Of a stretch of 52,444 nt of DNA, positions 18,691 through 27,297 are shown piece after piece. Positions within the stretch are counted from its first letter, which is position 1, and each line of letters starts with the position of its first letter. Both the position numbers and the translations under genes were made by a program. The notes under the pieces were generated by a model, which was not told the DNA's origin, did not search any database, and saw nothing but the letters and a program-made list of their open reading frames with translations. Where the stretch lies: assembly GCA_937937835.1 (NCBI GenBank), contig CALDBJ010000124.1, positions 1-52,444 on the forward strand, in the 5' to 3' direction. Source of the stretch: an uncultured Collinsella sp. Its GTDB lineage: Bacteria; Actinomycetota; Coriobacteriia; Coriobacteriales; Coriobacteriaceae.

Positions 18691-19905
18691 TTACCGTGCA
18701 TTAAAAACGTAGCGGTCCAGGCGGTCGCACGCTTCCCTTACGCGCGAAAGCGGCAGCGCCAGATTCACGCGAATGTGGCAGGGCCCGCGGAACGGGCGGC
18801 CGTCCTGATATCCCACGCCTACGCGCGCCCCCTCGTCGAGCAGCCACTGAATATCGCGGCCATGCTCGCGGCACCACTCGGTGCAGTCCAGAAACACCAT
18901 GTACGTGCCCTGCGGACGCGAATAGGACACGCCCTCAAAATGCTCGTCCACGTAATTGCAGAAGTACTCGATATTGCCGGCAAGCACCTGGTTGAGCTCG
19001 TCCACCCACTCGTAGCCCTGCGGCTGGTAGGCACCGATAAGCGCATGCATAGAGAGGACGTTCATCTCGTTGTAGTGGGTCTTGTCGGACACGGCGCACA
19101 CGCGGTCGCGCAGCGTCTCGTTATAGATGATGTGATAGCTGCCGACCAGACCCGCCAGGTTGAACGTCTTGCTGGGCGCGTAGAGGGCAACCGTGCGCAT
19201 GCGGGCATCCTCGCTCACCGACTGCGTCGGGATATGCTTGTGCCCCGGCAGGATGATATCGGACCAAATCTCGTCCGAGATCACCACGCAATCGTGCTGG
19301 CGATAGATGTCCATGGCGCGCTCGATCTCGTCGCGCTCCCATACGCGGCCGCAGGGATTGTGCGGCGAGCAAAACACCGCGGCATGAATGTGGTTTTGGG
19401 CGAGTTTGCGCTCCATGTCCTCAAAGTCCATGTGCCACACGCCCTGATCGTCGAGCTTAAGCGGGCTGTGGACAATGCGATAGCCCGCGGCTTCGATGGA
19501 CTTGGTAAAGCCGATGTAGGTGGGACTGTGGACCAGCACCGCATCACCCGGCTGAACATACGCACGCAGCGTCGACACGACACCGCCCAGCACGCCGTTT
19601 TCGTAGCCGATATGCTCCGGCGCCAAGCCCTCAACGCCGTTGCGACGGCTCTGCCATTCGATGATGCGGTCGAAGTACTCGGGGCGCGGATTGAAATAGC
19701 CAAACATGGGGTGCTGGGCGCGCTGAATGATGTACTCCTGGACCGTGGGCACCGTGGCAAAGTTCATATCCGCCACCCACATCGGAATGCGGTCGAAGCC
19801 CTCGTCGGGTACGTTCGGAGCCATGTCGGGGATCTCTCCCCAGGAGTCAACGGCGATGGCATCCATGCCGTGGCGGTCGATAAGCGAGCTAAAGTCGTAT
19901 TTCAT
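18691..19905 (-). CDS. MalY/PatB-family pyridoxal-phosphate C-S lyase or aminotransferase
   Basis: A 404-residue fold-type I PLP enzyme. The start MKYDFSSLIDRHGMDAIAVD has the family's RxGTDSxKWD-like opening, AVLVHSPTYIGF and CSPHNPCGRVW (near 160-175) are substrate- and PLP-contact motifs, SDEIWSDIILPGHKH carries the PLP-ring Asp, and YAPSKTFNLAGLVGS holds the PLP-binding Lys. Best fit is the MalY/PatB group, many of which cleave cystathionine or cysteine conjugates; in E. coli MalY also represses the maltose regulon. ATG follows GGGAG. Single gene with its own terminator. Confidence 0.9.
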   Translation of the reverse strand: MKYDFSSLIDRHGMDAIAVDSWGEIPDMAPNVPDEGFDRIPMWVADMNFATVPTVQEYIIQRAQHPMFGYFNPRPEYFDRIIEWQSRRNGVEGLAPEHIGYENGVLGGVVSTLRAYVQPGDAVLVHSPTYIGFTKSIEAAGYRIVHSPLKLDDQGVWHMDFEDMERKLAQNHIHAAVFCSPHNPCGRVWERDEIERAMDIYRQHDCVVISDEIWSDIILPGHKHIPTQSVSEDARMRTVALYAPSKTFNLAGLVGSYHIIYNETLRDRVCAVSDKTHYNEMNVLSMHALIGAYQPQGYEWVDELNQVLAGNIEYFCNYVDEHFEGVSYSRPQGTYMVFLDCTEWCREHGRDIQWLLDEGARVGVGYQDGRPFRGPCHIRVNLALPLSRVREACDRLDRYVFNAR

Positions 19906-20017
19906 GCTGAGCTCCCATGCAAAGCAGATTGTTTTGGTAGGCGTTATTTTCCACCAGCGTGGGCAGTTTTGGCATGGGGTTTGCTGTCGATTTTGACGGA
20001 TACGGATGGATGGCCGG

Positions 20018-20764
20018 CTAGTCCTCCGCGTCGCTGATGGCGGCTACCGTCAACCTGGCGCCGTCGACCGTAAACGATATGTCGAGCCCAGCGTAAGCCA
20101 AGTGGTAAATGCGGTTTGGCTCGTGCTTGCTACCCGCGCGGCGCGGATCTTGGCGAAGAACCTCAACCAAGCCAGGAAGTTTTGTAGGCGGGACCATATC
20201 CTGCAGCGCTTGCGGGAACCCGATGTCGAGCTCTTGCCACGGAGCGTCCTCAATCCAGCCGCCGGTCGCATCCGGATGGCAATCCGCAAACGGAATGTAG
20301 GGCTTAATGTCGTAGATGGGCGTGCCGTCGCGCAGATCGGCCCCCAGCACATGGATGATGGGGCCATCGTCGGTGAGCTCAACACGGCTGAGCTTGACGC
20401 AGGTGAGCCCGATGGGATTAGGGCGAAACGGACTGCGCGTGGCAAACACGCCCACGCGCTCGGCTCCACCCAGACGCGGCGGGCGCACGGTTTTCGACCA
20501 TTTTGCGTTGGTGCCAGACCTGTCCTGCGACTTGGCATCGGCAGCTATGTCCTTAGCCGTGCCTCCGGGCGTACCGTTTTCGAAGCGCCACAGCAGCCAC
20601 AGGTGAGAGAAGGAGTCCAGACCCTCAACCGCTGCATTGGAGGCAAATTCCGGCTCAAAAACGATGCGTCCCTGCAGATGAGGCGCCAAAAAGCTGTTGC
20701 GCGGAATGCCGAACTTCTGCGGCAGGTCGGTATGTATGTGTGCAATAGGTTCCATGCCGGCCAT
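20018..20764 (-). CDS. trmO: tRNA N6-threonylcarbamoyladenosine(37)-N6-methyltransferase, TrmO-like
   Basis: A 248-residue TrmO/YaeB-family protein that N6-methylates t6A37 of tRNA-Thr with S-adenosylmethionine. The conserved core is present: PIAHIHTDLPQKFGIPRN near residue 5, SFSHLWLLWRF, the strongly conserved RPPRLGGAERVGVFATRSPFRPNPIGL split over residues 105-130, and a C-terminal RVAGSKHEPNRIYHLAY-like segment. A second ATG in frame lies at 20755; neither has a good ribosome site, and I kept the longer form. Divergent from the XRE-type regulator at 20896. Confidence 0.87.
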   Translation of the reverse strand: MAGMEPIAHIHTDLPQKFGIPRNSFLAPHLQGRIVFEPEFASNAAVEGLDSFSHLWLLWRFENGTPGGTAKDIAADAKSQDRSGTNAKWSKTVRPPRLGGAERVGVFATRSPFRPNPIGLTCVKLSRVELTDDGPIIHVLGADLRDGTPIYDIKPYIPFADCHPDATGGWIEDAPWQELDIGFPQALQDMVPPTKLPGLVEVLRQDPRRAGSKHEPNRIYHLAYAGLDISFTVDGARLTVAAISDAED

Positions 20765-20895
20765 TGTACGGCATGGAGGCGTGGGGCGTTGCGCGCAATC
20801 CTTGCCGCGGACTCCTGTCGTGCAACCAACGGTTGCTTGGAAGGGCGCCTGCCGCCGCGTATGCTTAAGCCATCAACCAGCAGAAAGGAGCCGCT

Positions 20896-21723
20896 ATGGC
20901 CTTTGCAGAAAAGCTCATTGCTGTCCGTCGCGCCCATCACCTTACCCAAGAGCAGCTTGCCGCTAAGCTCTTCGTCACACGCCAGGCCATCAGCCGGTGG
21001 GAGCGCGGCGAGGTCACACCGGGCATCGACATGATGAAGCTCATCGCCGCCGTAACCGGAGAACCGCTGTCCCACCTGCTCGAAATGCCTGAGCACTATT
21101 GCCAGAGCTGCGGCATGATACTCACGCCCGACGACTGCGGCACCGATGCCACGGGCACCGCGACCGATCATTACTGCAAGTGGTGCTACGACCACGGCAA
21201 GTACACCTATGACACCACCATGGAGGCAATGATTGAGGATTGTGCCCCGCGCCTGGCACAAAACACCGGCATGTCGCTCGACGAAGCCGTCTCGCTCATG
21301 GGCGCCGTCCTGCCGCAACTGGAGCGCTGGCGCACCGTGCAGGAAAACGAGGCGCGCTACGGTGCCGAGGCGCGGGCGCGCTACGGCGATGAGGCTATCG
21401 ATGCAGCAAACGAAGCGTTGCTGGACATGGACCCCGAGACATGGAACGACATGAAGGAACTTGAACGCGCTATTCTGGGCCAGCTCTCAATTGCCATGGG
21501 CATTGGCGACCCAGAGAGCAACGAGGCTCGTAAGCTTGTCGCGATGCATCGTCGCTGGATTGCTCTCAACTGGGGATGCGAGCCCCAAGACGAGGCGTAC
21601 CTGGGCCTCGCCCACGGTTATCTTGCCGACCAGCGCTTTGTTGACTACTACGACAAGCCCTGCGCCACCGGAGCCACGGCGTTTCTGGTCCAGGCCATCG
21701 AGTCTTCGTTGACGCGCGCATAG
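20896..21723 (+). CDS. XRE-type regulator with zinc ribbon and TipAS ligand-binding domain
   Basis: A 275-residue three-domain regulator. Residues 1-65 are a Cro/C1-type HTH (LTQEQLAAKLFVTRQAISRWERGE). Residues 68-115 form a Zn_ribbon_2-like domain with CQSCGM and CKWCYDHGKY cysteine pairs. Residues about 145-270 match TipAS, the antibiotic-binding domain of TipA (ARYGDEAIDAANEALLDM, KLVAMHRRWIALNWGC, DQRFVDYYDKP). TipAS is best known fused to a MerR HTH; here the DNA-binding part is XRE. It is likely to sense an amphipathic peptide or thiopeptide-type ligand. ATG follows GAAAGGAG. The next gene, a glutaredoxin, begins 52 bp later. Confidence 0.85.
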   Translation: MAFAEKLIAVRRAHHLTQEQLAAKLFVTRQAISRWERGEVTPGIDMMKLIAAVTGEPLSHLLEMPEHYCQSCGMILTPDDCGTDATGTATDHYCKWCYDHGKYTYDTTMEAMIEDCAPRLAQNTGMSLDEAVSLMGAVLPQLERWRTVQENEARYGAEARARYGDEAIDAANEALLDMDPETWNDMKELERAILGQLSIAMGIGDPESNEARKLVAMHRRWIALNWGCEPQDEAYLGLAHGYLADQRFVDYYDKPCATGATAFLVQAIESSLTRA

Positions 21724-21774
21724 ACCGCGGCGGCTTTGGGTATTTCAATCAAAACCTCAACCGATTGGAGACCT

Positions 21775-22020
21775 ATGGCTACTAATCACGAGCTCGCGCT
21801 GTACGTTATGACCGGCTGCCCGTATTGCTTAAAGGTCAAGCACTTTTTGGCCGATAACGGCGTGACCATTCCCGAGCGCAATATCTCGACCGATTCCGAT
21901 GCCGAACAGACACTCATCGCCGTCGGCGGAAAACGCCAGGTTCCCTGCCTGTTTATCGACGGAAAACCGCTATACGAGTCGAGCTACATCATCGCATGGG
22001 TACAGAAGAACCTGCTCTAG
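21775..22020 (+). CDS. glutaredoxin
   Basis: An 81-residue thioredoxin-fold disulfide reductase. CPYC active site near residue 15, cis-Pro strand QVPCLFIDGKPLYESS near residue 58, and the terminal helix YIIAWVQKNLL. It is of the short glutaredoxin or mycoredoxin type with a dithiol CxxC. The frame is open from 21736; ATG at 21775 is used because TTGGAG precedes it and it starts the first strand. A glutathione- or mycothiol-dependent partner is not evident; in this anaerobic lineage it may act through a thioredoxin or flavodoxin system (inference). Confidence 0.92.
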   Translation: MATNHELALYVMTGCPYCLKVKHFLADNGVTIPERNISTDSDAEQTLIAVGGKRQVPCLFIDGKPLYESSYIIAWVQKNLL

Positions 22021-22029
22021 CGTGAGAGT

Positions 22030-22074
22030 ACTCATCGGGGACGTTCTTAAATGACTAGTCGTTAAAAAACGTCC
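22030..22074. repeat. dispersed palindromic intergenic repeat, copy 2
   Basis: The arms TCATCGGGGACGTTCTTAAA and its partner ending AACGTCCCCAACGACTA carry the same GGGGACGTT core as the copy at 11917-11999, with a few substitutions. It is immediately behind the glutaredoxin stop and before the convergent Dus gene. Confidence 0.7.
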
Positions 22075-22085
22075 CCAACGACTAA

Positions 22086-23039
22086 CTAGCCGTGGAAGCG
22101 GGCTATGGGTGCAAGTGGCTGCTCGCGAAAGGCGCGCTCGACGGCGGCTCGGTATTCGTCGACCTTTTTGGTCTTACGCACGAGTTTGTGAACGGTAGTG
22201 GGGTCGGCGAAGGCGCATTTGACGTAGAACCACCACTCCTTCATGCGAAAGACCGCGTTACCGCCAATCTCTTCTGCATATGCCGCAAACAGCGTGTCGT
22301 GGAAGCGCTGCAGCTCGGCTGCCGTGGCAGCAGGGCCGCCCTTAACCATGCGAGCCAGCGCGGGGTTCGCGAGCAAGCCGCGTCCCAGCATTACATGGCG
22401 CGTGCCGGGATAGGCCTCCACCAGCGCACCCATATCCTCAAGATCAAAAATGTCGCCGTTGTATGCCACCGGAAACGGCGCACGCTCCAGCGTCTCGCCA
22501 TAAAACTCCTTGCGCGGCGAGCCCGTATAGCGGTCCTTTTGTACGCGCGGATGCACGATCAGCTCTGCCAGCGGCATGCGGCAATACAGATCGAGCACAC
22601 GCTCATACTCGTCATCGCGCTCCAACCCCAGCCTGGTCTTTACCGATACCGGCAACGGCGACCGCTCGCACACATCGCTTAAGAACACCTCGAGCTCGTC
22701 GAGATTGCGCAAGAAACCCGAGCCCTTGCCCTTGGCGACAACCGTACCCGAGGGGCAACCCAAGTTGAGATTGACCTCGCGGTAGCCCATGTCGGCGAGC
22801 ACCTGTGCCGCCCACACAAATTCGTCCGCGTTCTTGGACATCAGTTGAGGCACTACGTTGAGGCCCTGGTTATTGGCAGGATCGATCTCCTTAAACGCCT
22901 TGCCGCCAAAGCGGTTTCCCACCCGCGGCGGCGGCAAAAACGGCGTGTAATAGCAATCGAGTGCACCGAAGCACTCCGCATGCACGCGACGGAACACATG
23001 CCCGGTAATCCCCTCCATGGGGGCCAGCGACAATATCAC
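22086..23039 (-). CDS. tRNA-dihydrouridine synthase family protein
   Basis: A 317-residue FMN-dependent (beta/alpha)8 enzyme that reduces uridine in tRNA. The FMN-phosphate region ILSLAPMEGITG opens the protein, followed by NLGCPSGTVVAKGKGSG near residue 95 with the catalytic Cys, LIVHPR near residue 165, and MLGRGLLANPALA near residue 225. It belongs to the group usually annotated as tRNA-dihydrouridine synthase but not clearly DusA, B or C. Start is GTG at 23039 with GAGAGGG upstream. Ends next to the dispersed repeat. Separate from its neighbours. Confidence 0.9.
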   Translation of the reverse strand: MILSLAPMEGITGHVFRRVHAECFGALDCYYTPFLPPPRVGNRFGGKAFKEIDPANNQGLNVVPQLMSKNADEFVWAAQVLADMGYREVNLNLGCPSGTVVAKGKGSGFLRNLDELEVFLSDVCERSPLPVSVKTRLGLERDDEYERVLDLYCRMPLAELIVHPRVQKDRYTGSPRKEFYGETLERAPFPVAYNGDIFDLEDMGALVEAYPGTRHVMLGRGLLANPALARMVKGGPAATAAELQRFHDTLFAAYAEEIGGNAVFRMKEWWFYVKCAFADPTTVHKLVRKTKKVDEYRAAVERAFREQPLAPIARFHG

Positions 23040-23134
23040 GTACGGTATCCCTCTCGATTCAGATGCTCTTTTGACCGAATCATCTTACGGCATTGCCAGG
23101 TGATATCCAATTGAGCAGCTGAATCCCATATCCG

Positions 23135-23905
23135 TTAGAGGAAGAGCTGGGGATCTTTCTTCACGGAACACGCGCTCTCGATCCTCGCGGCGATAGCGCC
23201 GGCAATCTCTTGATTCACGACGCGAGCATGCTTGGGGCACACGGCGGCACAGCGCATGCAGCCGATGCAAAGGTCCTCATCTGCCATGCCGCGCGGCAAT
23301 GAGCCAATTGCCCCAACGGGACATACCTGAGCACAAGCACGGCATGCCGAGCACGCCGGAGTTGGCTGGGGAACCAACTTGCCAGCACCGGGATCTTTGT
23401 AAGGTTTATTGCCGGGGACCTCAACGTCGCCGGCAGCGCTGTTTTGAGCCTTCTCGAGAATCTGCTGTGCGAACGAATGAAGCATCGCAATCTGATCCGG
23501 ACCAGGCTCGCCCGTGGCAAACTGATGTGCCAAAGAGTGCTCAGCGATACCAGCCACACCGGCAACCACCGTATAGCCAAGAGCAACGGCGCTGTCTTTG
23601 AACTCAAGCAGGGCATCGTCAAAATCGCGATTGCCGTAAACAATCGTCACGACCGCCTTTGCGCCATTGCTGGCCACCTTGGCAAGACGCTCCAAGACGA
23701 GAGCGGGCACACGGCCGGCAAAGCACGGCGCGGCGATAACGGCAAGGGCGTCAGCGTCAACGCAGAGATCAGCCTTCTCCATCGCGGGATCGGACAGATC
23801 GATCTGAGAGATTGAGCCCCCGTCCTTCGCCAGCTCTTCTGCAAGAGCATCGGCGACCTTCTGAGTTCCGCCTGTCGGGCTGAATACGATCTTTACTACG
23901 TTCAT
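23135..23905 (-). CDS. EFR1-type flavodoxin plus 2[4Fe-4S] ferredoxin protein
   Basis: A 256-residue protein with a flavodoxin-like N-terminal domain (KIVFSPTGGTQKVADALAEE; NGAKAVVTIVYGNRDFDDALLEF) and a C-terminal two-cluster ferredoxin (CSACRACAQVCPVGAI and CIGCMRCAAVCPKHA). The same domain plan as the protein at 8595-9386. A TTG nine bases upstream also opens the frame, but it is only 3 nt from AGGAGG, so ATG at 23905 (12 nt away) is preferred. Divergent from the P-type ATPase at 24113, sharing about 200 bp of promoter region. Confidence 0.88.
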   Translation of the reverse strand: MNVVKIVFSPTGGTQKVADALAEELAKDGGSISQIDLSDPAMEKADLCVDADALAVIAAPCFAGRVPALVLERLAKVASNGAKAVVTIVYGNRDFDDALLEFKDSAVALGYTVVAGVAGIAEHSLAHQFATGEPGPDQIAMLHSFAQQILEKAQNSAAGDVEVPGNKPYKDPGAGKLVPQPTPACSACRACAQVCPVGAIGSLPRGMADEDLCIGCMRCAAVCPKHARVVNQEIAGAIAARIESACSVKKDPQLFL

Positions 23906-24112
23906 GTCGGTCAAACCCCTCCTTTTAGGATGTGCAATCCGGCAGACGCGTACCTCGGTCCCTCAGCGAAAATGCGACTTGCTGCCTCAACCGTGCTCAC
24001 CATGAGCACACTGTTCATTGTGTTCGCCAAAACAAGGAAATAGCAAGGAGATATAGGGGAACGGACGGTATCTCGTCGCATAGAATCATGGCAACGCAAG
24101 AAAGGGGCCTCA

Positions 24113-26560
24113 ATGCTCAGGAAATCATTCTTCAACCCATTCTCCGCGCTGCTGCTCGCGCTCGCCATCCTCGCGCTTTTTGTCGATGTTCTCCCCCGGC
24201 CACGAGGCGAAGCAGATATATTCGCCCCCGCCGTTTTGTTCCTCATGTGGTTTGTGGGAGGCCTCGTTAGGCTCTTTTACGAAGAAGAAGCGAAGCGGAC
24301 TTTCGAACGCCATATGTCCCGTGCAAATCATGCAATGGTCTGGAAGCAAGACGGCGAGTGCTGGACCCAGGTTGACGCAAACTTACTCACCCCGGGCAAC
24401 GTGATCCGTATCAACGCAGGCATGCTGTGCCCTGTCAACGCCTCTCTAAACGCAGGCAAGCATGTCCTTGTGTCCGAAGCCTCCCTTACGGGCGAAAGCG
24501 GCTTCTCCATAAAGGAGGAAGGCGACGTCATCCTGGCAGGGACCACCGTCACCGACGGTCAGGCAACGGCAACCGTGCTTTCGAAAATCGATGACGAGAC
24601 GCCTCGGGTGCGCCTCGATGACGGCTCGCATGCCAAATACGGCATCGGCGCGCGAAACGTCTGCCTCAGCCTCATCAAATGCATGCTCGTCGTGCTTCCC
24701 TTTGTGATGCTCGTCCGCGGCGCGATGCTTGGAGACTGGGCGCAGGCCCTGCTCTTCGCGCTTGGAACCGCCGTTGGCCTGGTGCCGGAAATGCTGCCGG
24801 TGGTCACCAGCGTTTGCCTTTCGGGAAGTGCTCGACGCCTCAAAAACAGGCAGGTCATCGTTAAAAACGTCGATGCCATGGAGTCCTTGGGATCCATGGA
24901 TGTCGTGTGCGTCGACAAGACGGGCACCCTCACCGAAGACCTCGCCGTGCTTGAATATTACACGGACATCTTGGGAAACGAGAGCACTCGAACCCTTGGG
25001 CTGGCCTATCTCGAATGCACGCGACAGGGCACGAAGAGAAACCAGCTGGACCGCGCCGTGGCCACAGCTTGCAGCTCGGAGCATCTCTCCTTTCCGGCAA
25101 AAGACCTTTCAAAGGCATTCTCCCTGTGCGCGAGCGACCCCTTTGACCATGTGACCAAAGCATCTGGCGTGAAGCTCGCCGCAACGCCCGGCGCCTTTGG
25201 CTGCCTGGGATTTTCCGCAGCGGCCGATGCGCGCCTGACCATCGTTAAGGGCGAAGTCGAAAGCGTATGCGCCCGCTGCGCTTGGGCCGATTTCAAAGGC
25301 GAGCTCGTCCCCATGGATGCCGAAGGGAAGGCATGCGCCCTAGACGTTGCCGAAGACATGCGCTCAGACGGCATCAAGGTCCTGGCAGTTGCATATAGCA
25401 CGACATCAACCGACTGGGATAGCCTGGTGCTCTGTGGCTTTTTGGGCTTCTTCGACGCACCCAAGGCAAGCGCCCGTGCAGCCGTGAAGGCGCTTTCCGA
25501 CCTGTCGGTCGAGGTCCGCGTGCTCACCGGAGACTCGGCATCTGTTGCCAAGTCCGCATGCTCGAGGCTCGGCATCGCATCCGATACCGTGATAACCGGC
25601 GCGATGCTCGATACGATGAGCGAATCGGAAGCCCTGCTCCGCGTGGGCCGCGGGCGCATCTTTGCCGAGCTCACGCCCATCCAGAAGGCACGAATCGTCA
25701 ACCTCATCAGGCTCTCGGGGCATACCGTCGGATACATCGGAGACGGCGTGAACGACGTTCCCGCACTCACCGCGGCAGATGTCGGCATCGTCGTCGATTC
25801 TGCGGCAGCGGAATCCAAGGAGGTTGCAGACCTTGTTCTTCTTGAGCGGGACCTGGGCGTAGTCGCCGAGGGCGTCCGAGAGGGCCGCCGTGCCTTTGCA
25901 AACGCCTCCAAGTACATTCGCATCGCCTCGAGCTCGAACTTTGGAAACATCTGCTCGGTTGCCGCCGCAAGCGTGTTTCTTCCGTTCTTGCCCGCGACCG
26001 CCGCGCAGCTGCTCATCTTGAACCTCCTCTACGATGCCGTCTGCCTCTCCATCTCTTGGGACAATGTGGACGCAGAGGAAATCAAGCAACCCAAAACCTG
26101 GTCTGAAAAGGGACTGGGCAGCTTCATGGGCTGCTTTGGCATTGCGAGCTCGGCATTCGACATCATCACTTTTGCCATCCTGTTCCTCGTTGTTTGCCCC
26201 GGTGCATGCGGCGGATCGTATGCTGCTCTTGATGCTGCGGGAAAAGCCTCATTCATAGCCCTGTTCCAAGCCGGATGGCTGCTTGAATGCATCTGGACCG
26301 AGTCGCTCGTCGTGCTCACGCTCAGAAGCCGGCACCTTGGGAACAAGGGCGGATACCCCTGCCGGCCCCTTGCCATCATGTCTGTGAGCATGCTCGCGCT
26401 CTCGGCGCTCTTCATGCTGGGACCAGCAGCGTCCTGGTTCGGGCTCGCCACGCTGCCTACCTGGTATCTAGGCATCGTCGCCCTGCTGAGCGCCCTATAC
26501 CTTATCGTTGTCACCTCCCTCAAGAGGGCCTACCTTTCCCGTACGGGGAATCTGTTCTAA
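24113..26560 (+). CDS. P-type ATPase, P3B (MgtA-like) type, shortened N-terminus
   Basis: An 815-residue cation pump. The actuator loop SLTGES lies near residue 125, the intramembrane AVGLVPEMLPVV of the Mg2+ P3B class near 222, the phosphorylation motif DKTGTLTED near 268, LTPIQKARIV near 520 and the hinge GDGVNDVPALT near 545; then about six C-terminal TM segments. It starts directly at a hydrophobic helix (residues 12-30) and lacks the cytosolic N-terminal region present in the 924-residue pump at 27298, so the first TM pair may differ. ATG follows AAAGGGG. Followed 9 bp later by a DNA-binding protein. Transport of Mg2+ is inferred from family and neighbours. Confidence 0.88.
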   Translation: MLRKSFFNPFSALLLALAILALFVDVLPRPRGEADIFAPAVLFLMWFVGGLVRLFYEEEAKRTFERHMSRANHAMVWKQDGECWTQVDANLLTPGNVIRINAGMLCPVNASLNAGKHVLVSEASLTGESGFSIKEEGDVILAGTTVTDGQATATVLSKIDDETPRVRLDDGSHAKYGIGARNVCLSLIKCMLVVLPFVMLVRGAMLGDWAQALLFALGTAVGLVPEMLPVVTSVCLSGSARRLKNRQVIVKNVDAMESLGSMDVVCVDKTGTLTEDLAVLEYYTDILGNESTRTLGLAYLECTRQGTKRNQLDRAVATACSSEHLSFPAKDLSKAFSLCASDPFDHVTKASGVKLAATPGAFGCLGFSAAADARLTIVKGEVESVCARCAWADFKGELVPMDAEGKACALDVAEDMRSDGIKVLAVAYSTTSTDWDSLVLCGFLGFFDAPKASARAAVKALSDLSVEVRVLTGDSASVAKSACSRLGIASDTVITGAMLDTMSESEALLRVGRGRIFAELTPIQKARIVNLIRLSGHTVGYIGDGVNDVPALTAADVGIVVDSAAAESKEVADLVLLERDLGVVAEGVREGRRAFANASKYIRIASSSNFGNICSVAAASVFLPFLPATAAQLLILNLLYDAVCLSISWDNVDAEEIKQPKTWSEKGLGSFMGCFGIASSAFDIITFAILFLVVCPGACGGSYAALDAAGKASFIALFQAGWLLECIWTESLVVLTLRSRHLGNKGGYPCRPLAIMSVSMLALSALFMLGPAASWFGLATLPTWYLGIVALLSALYLIVVTSLKRAYLSRTGNLF

Positions 26561-26569
26561 GGCGGGCTC

Positions 26570-27052
26570 ATGGTTACTAGAAGAACTCGTATCGACATCA
26601 CGCCGTCAGAGGCCGCAGAGCTCAGCCATGCACTCTTCTCATCCGGCAGCGCACTCGCCCGCGACCTCGCCCCCGTGTTCTCGGATATCGCCGCGGGCAG
26701 GCTCAGCGCCGTCGAGCTCGCAATCGATGGCGCCGCGCAAAGCGACGACGAAAACCTCATTGTCATAGATGAGCTTGCAATCAACACGGCATCAAGATCG
26801 GTTGCCCTCTCGGGCACCCCGGTCCAGCTGACCCCCAAGGAGTTCGACATCCTTGCGTTCCTTGCGGCAAACCGCGGGACGGTATTTAGCAAAGAAGAGA
26901 TTTACCAGGCGGTCTGGAACGACCGCTACCTGCTCGATTCCAGCAACATCATGGCGTTTATCCGCAAGATCAGAAAAAAGATCGAGCCGGAACCTGACAA
27001 TCCCCGTTATCTCCTGACGATATGGGGCGTGGGCTACAAGATGTGCGAGTAG
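26570..27052 (+). CDS. OmpR-type winged-helix DNA-binding protein without receiver domain
   Basis: A 160-residue protein. The C-terminal 90 residues are an OmpR/PhoB winged helix (QLTPKEFDILAFLAANRGTVFSKEEIYQAVW, then IRKKIEPEPDNPRYLLTIWGVGYKM). The first 65 residues are not a receiver: they are short, helical and Asp-pocket-free (TRRTRIDITPSEAAELSHALF). An orphan regulator with no phosphorylation site, probably controlling the flanking ATPases. It is 9 bp behind the first ATPase and ends at a terminator before mgtA. How it senses its signal is unknown. Confidence 0.85.
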   Translation: MVTRRTRIDITPSEAAELSHALFSSGSALARDLAPVFSDIAAGRLSAVELAIDGAAQSDDENLIVIDELAINTASRSVALSGTPVQLTPKEFDILAFLAANRGTVFSKEEIYQAVWNDRYLLDSSNIMAFIRKIRKKIEPEPDNPRYLLTIWGVGYKMCE

Positions 27053-27081
27053 CCGCGCGAGAAACCTTATCGAATCGCAAG

Positions 27082-27124
27082 AAAGCCGCAAGAATCCAGC
27101 CATGGACCTGGTTCTGCGGCTTTT
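27082..27124 (+). terminator. rho-independent terminator behind the winged-helix gene
   Basis: AAAGCCGCA (27082-27090) pairs with TGCGGCTTT (27115-27123), extended by bulged inner pairs (GAA/TTC, CCAG/CTGG), and TTTTC follows. It separates the first ATPase operon from mgtA, or may be part of an attenuated leader. Confidence 0.75.
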
Positions 27125-27297
27125 CTATTCTCTAGATAGTCGCAGATACGAAAGGGGGCGAGGAGCTTGAGCGACAGTGACAGTACCACCGCTGCAGGGC
27201 GGCACATACATGAGCAAACGCAACATCGCGCAGGCTCTTTTGAATAGCCCGTCCTGCATTCCAACCAAGAAAACGGAAAGCAGGCACATTGAAGACC
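27125..27297 (+). other. leader region of mgtA with an overlapping short frame
   Basis: A 170-bp interval between the terminator and the likely mgtA start. A purine-rich site (GGGGGCGAGGAG near 27156) precedes a GTG at 27177 that opens a frame of 105 codons running about 200 bp into mgtA in another phase. Short frames regulate mgtA in enteric bacteria through leader peptides, but this one is long and its sequence is uninformative. No M-box riboswitch consensus seen. Confidence 0.3.

Noticed and set aside
23906..24112. Possible M-box Mg2+ riboswitch in front of the first ATPase
   Set aside because: None of the M-box signature segments could be seen; the region is also shared with a divergent gene.
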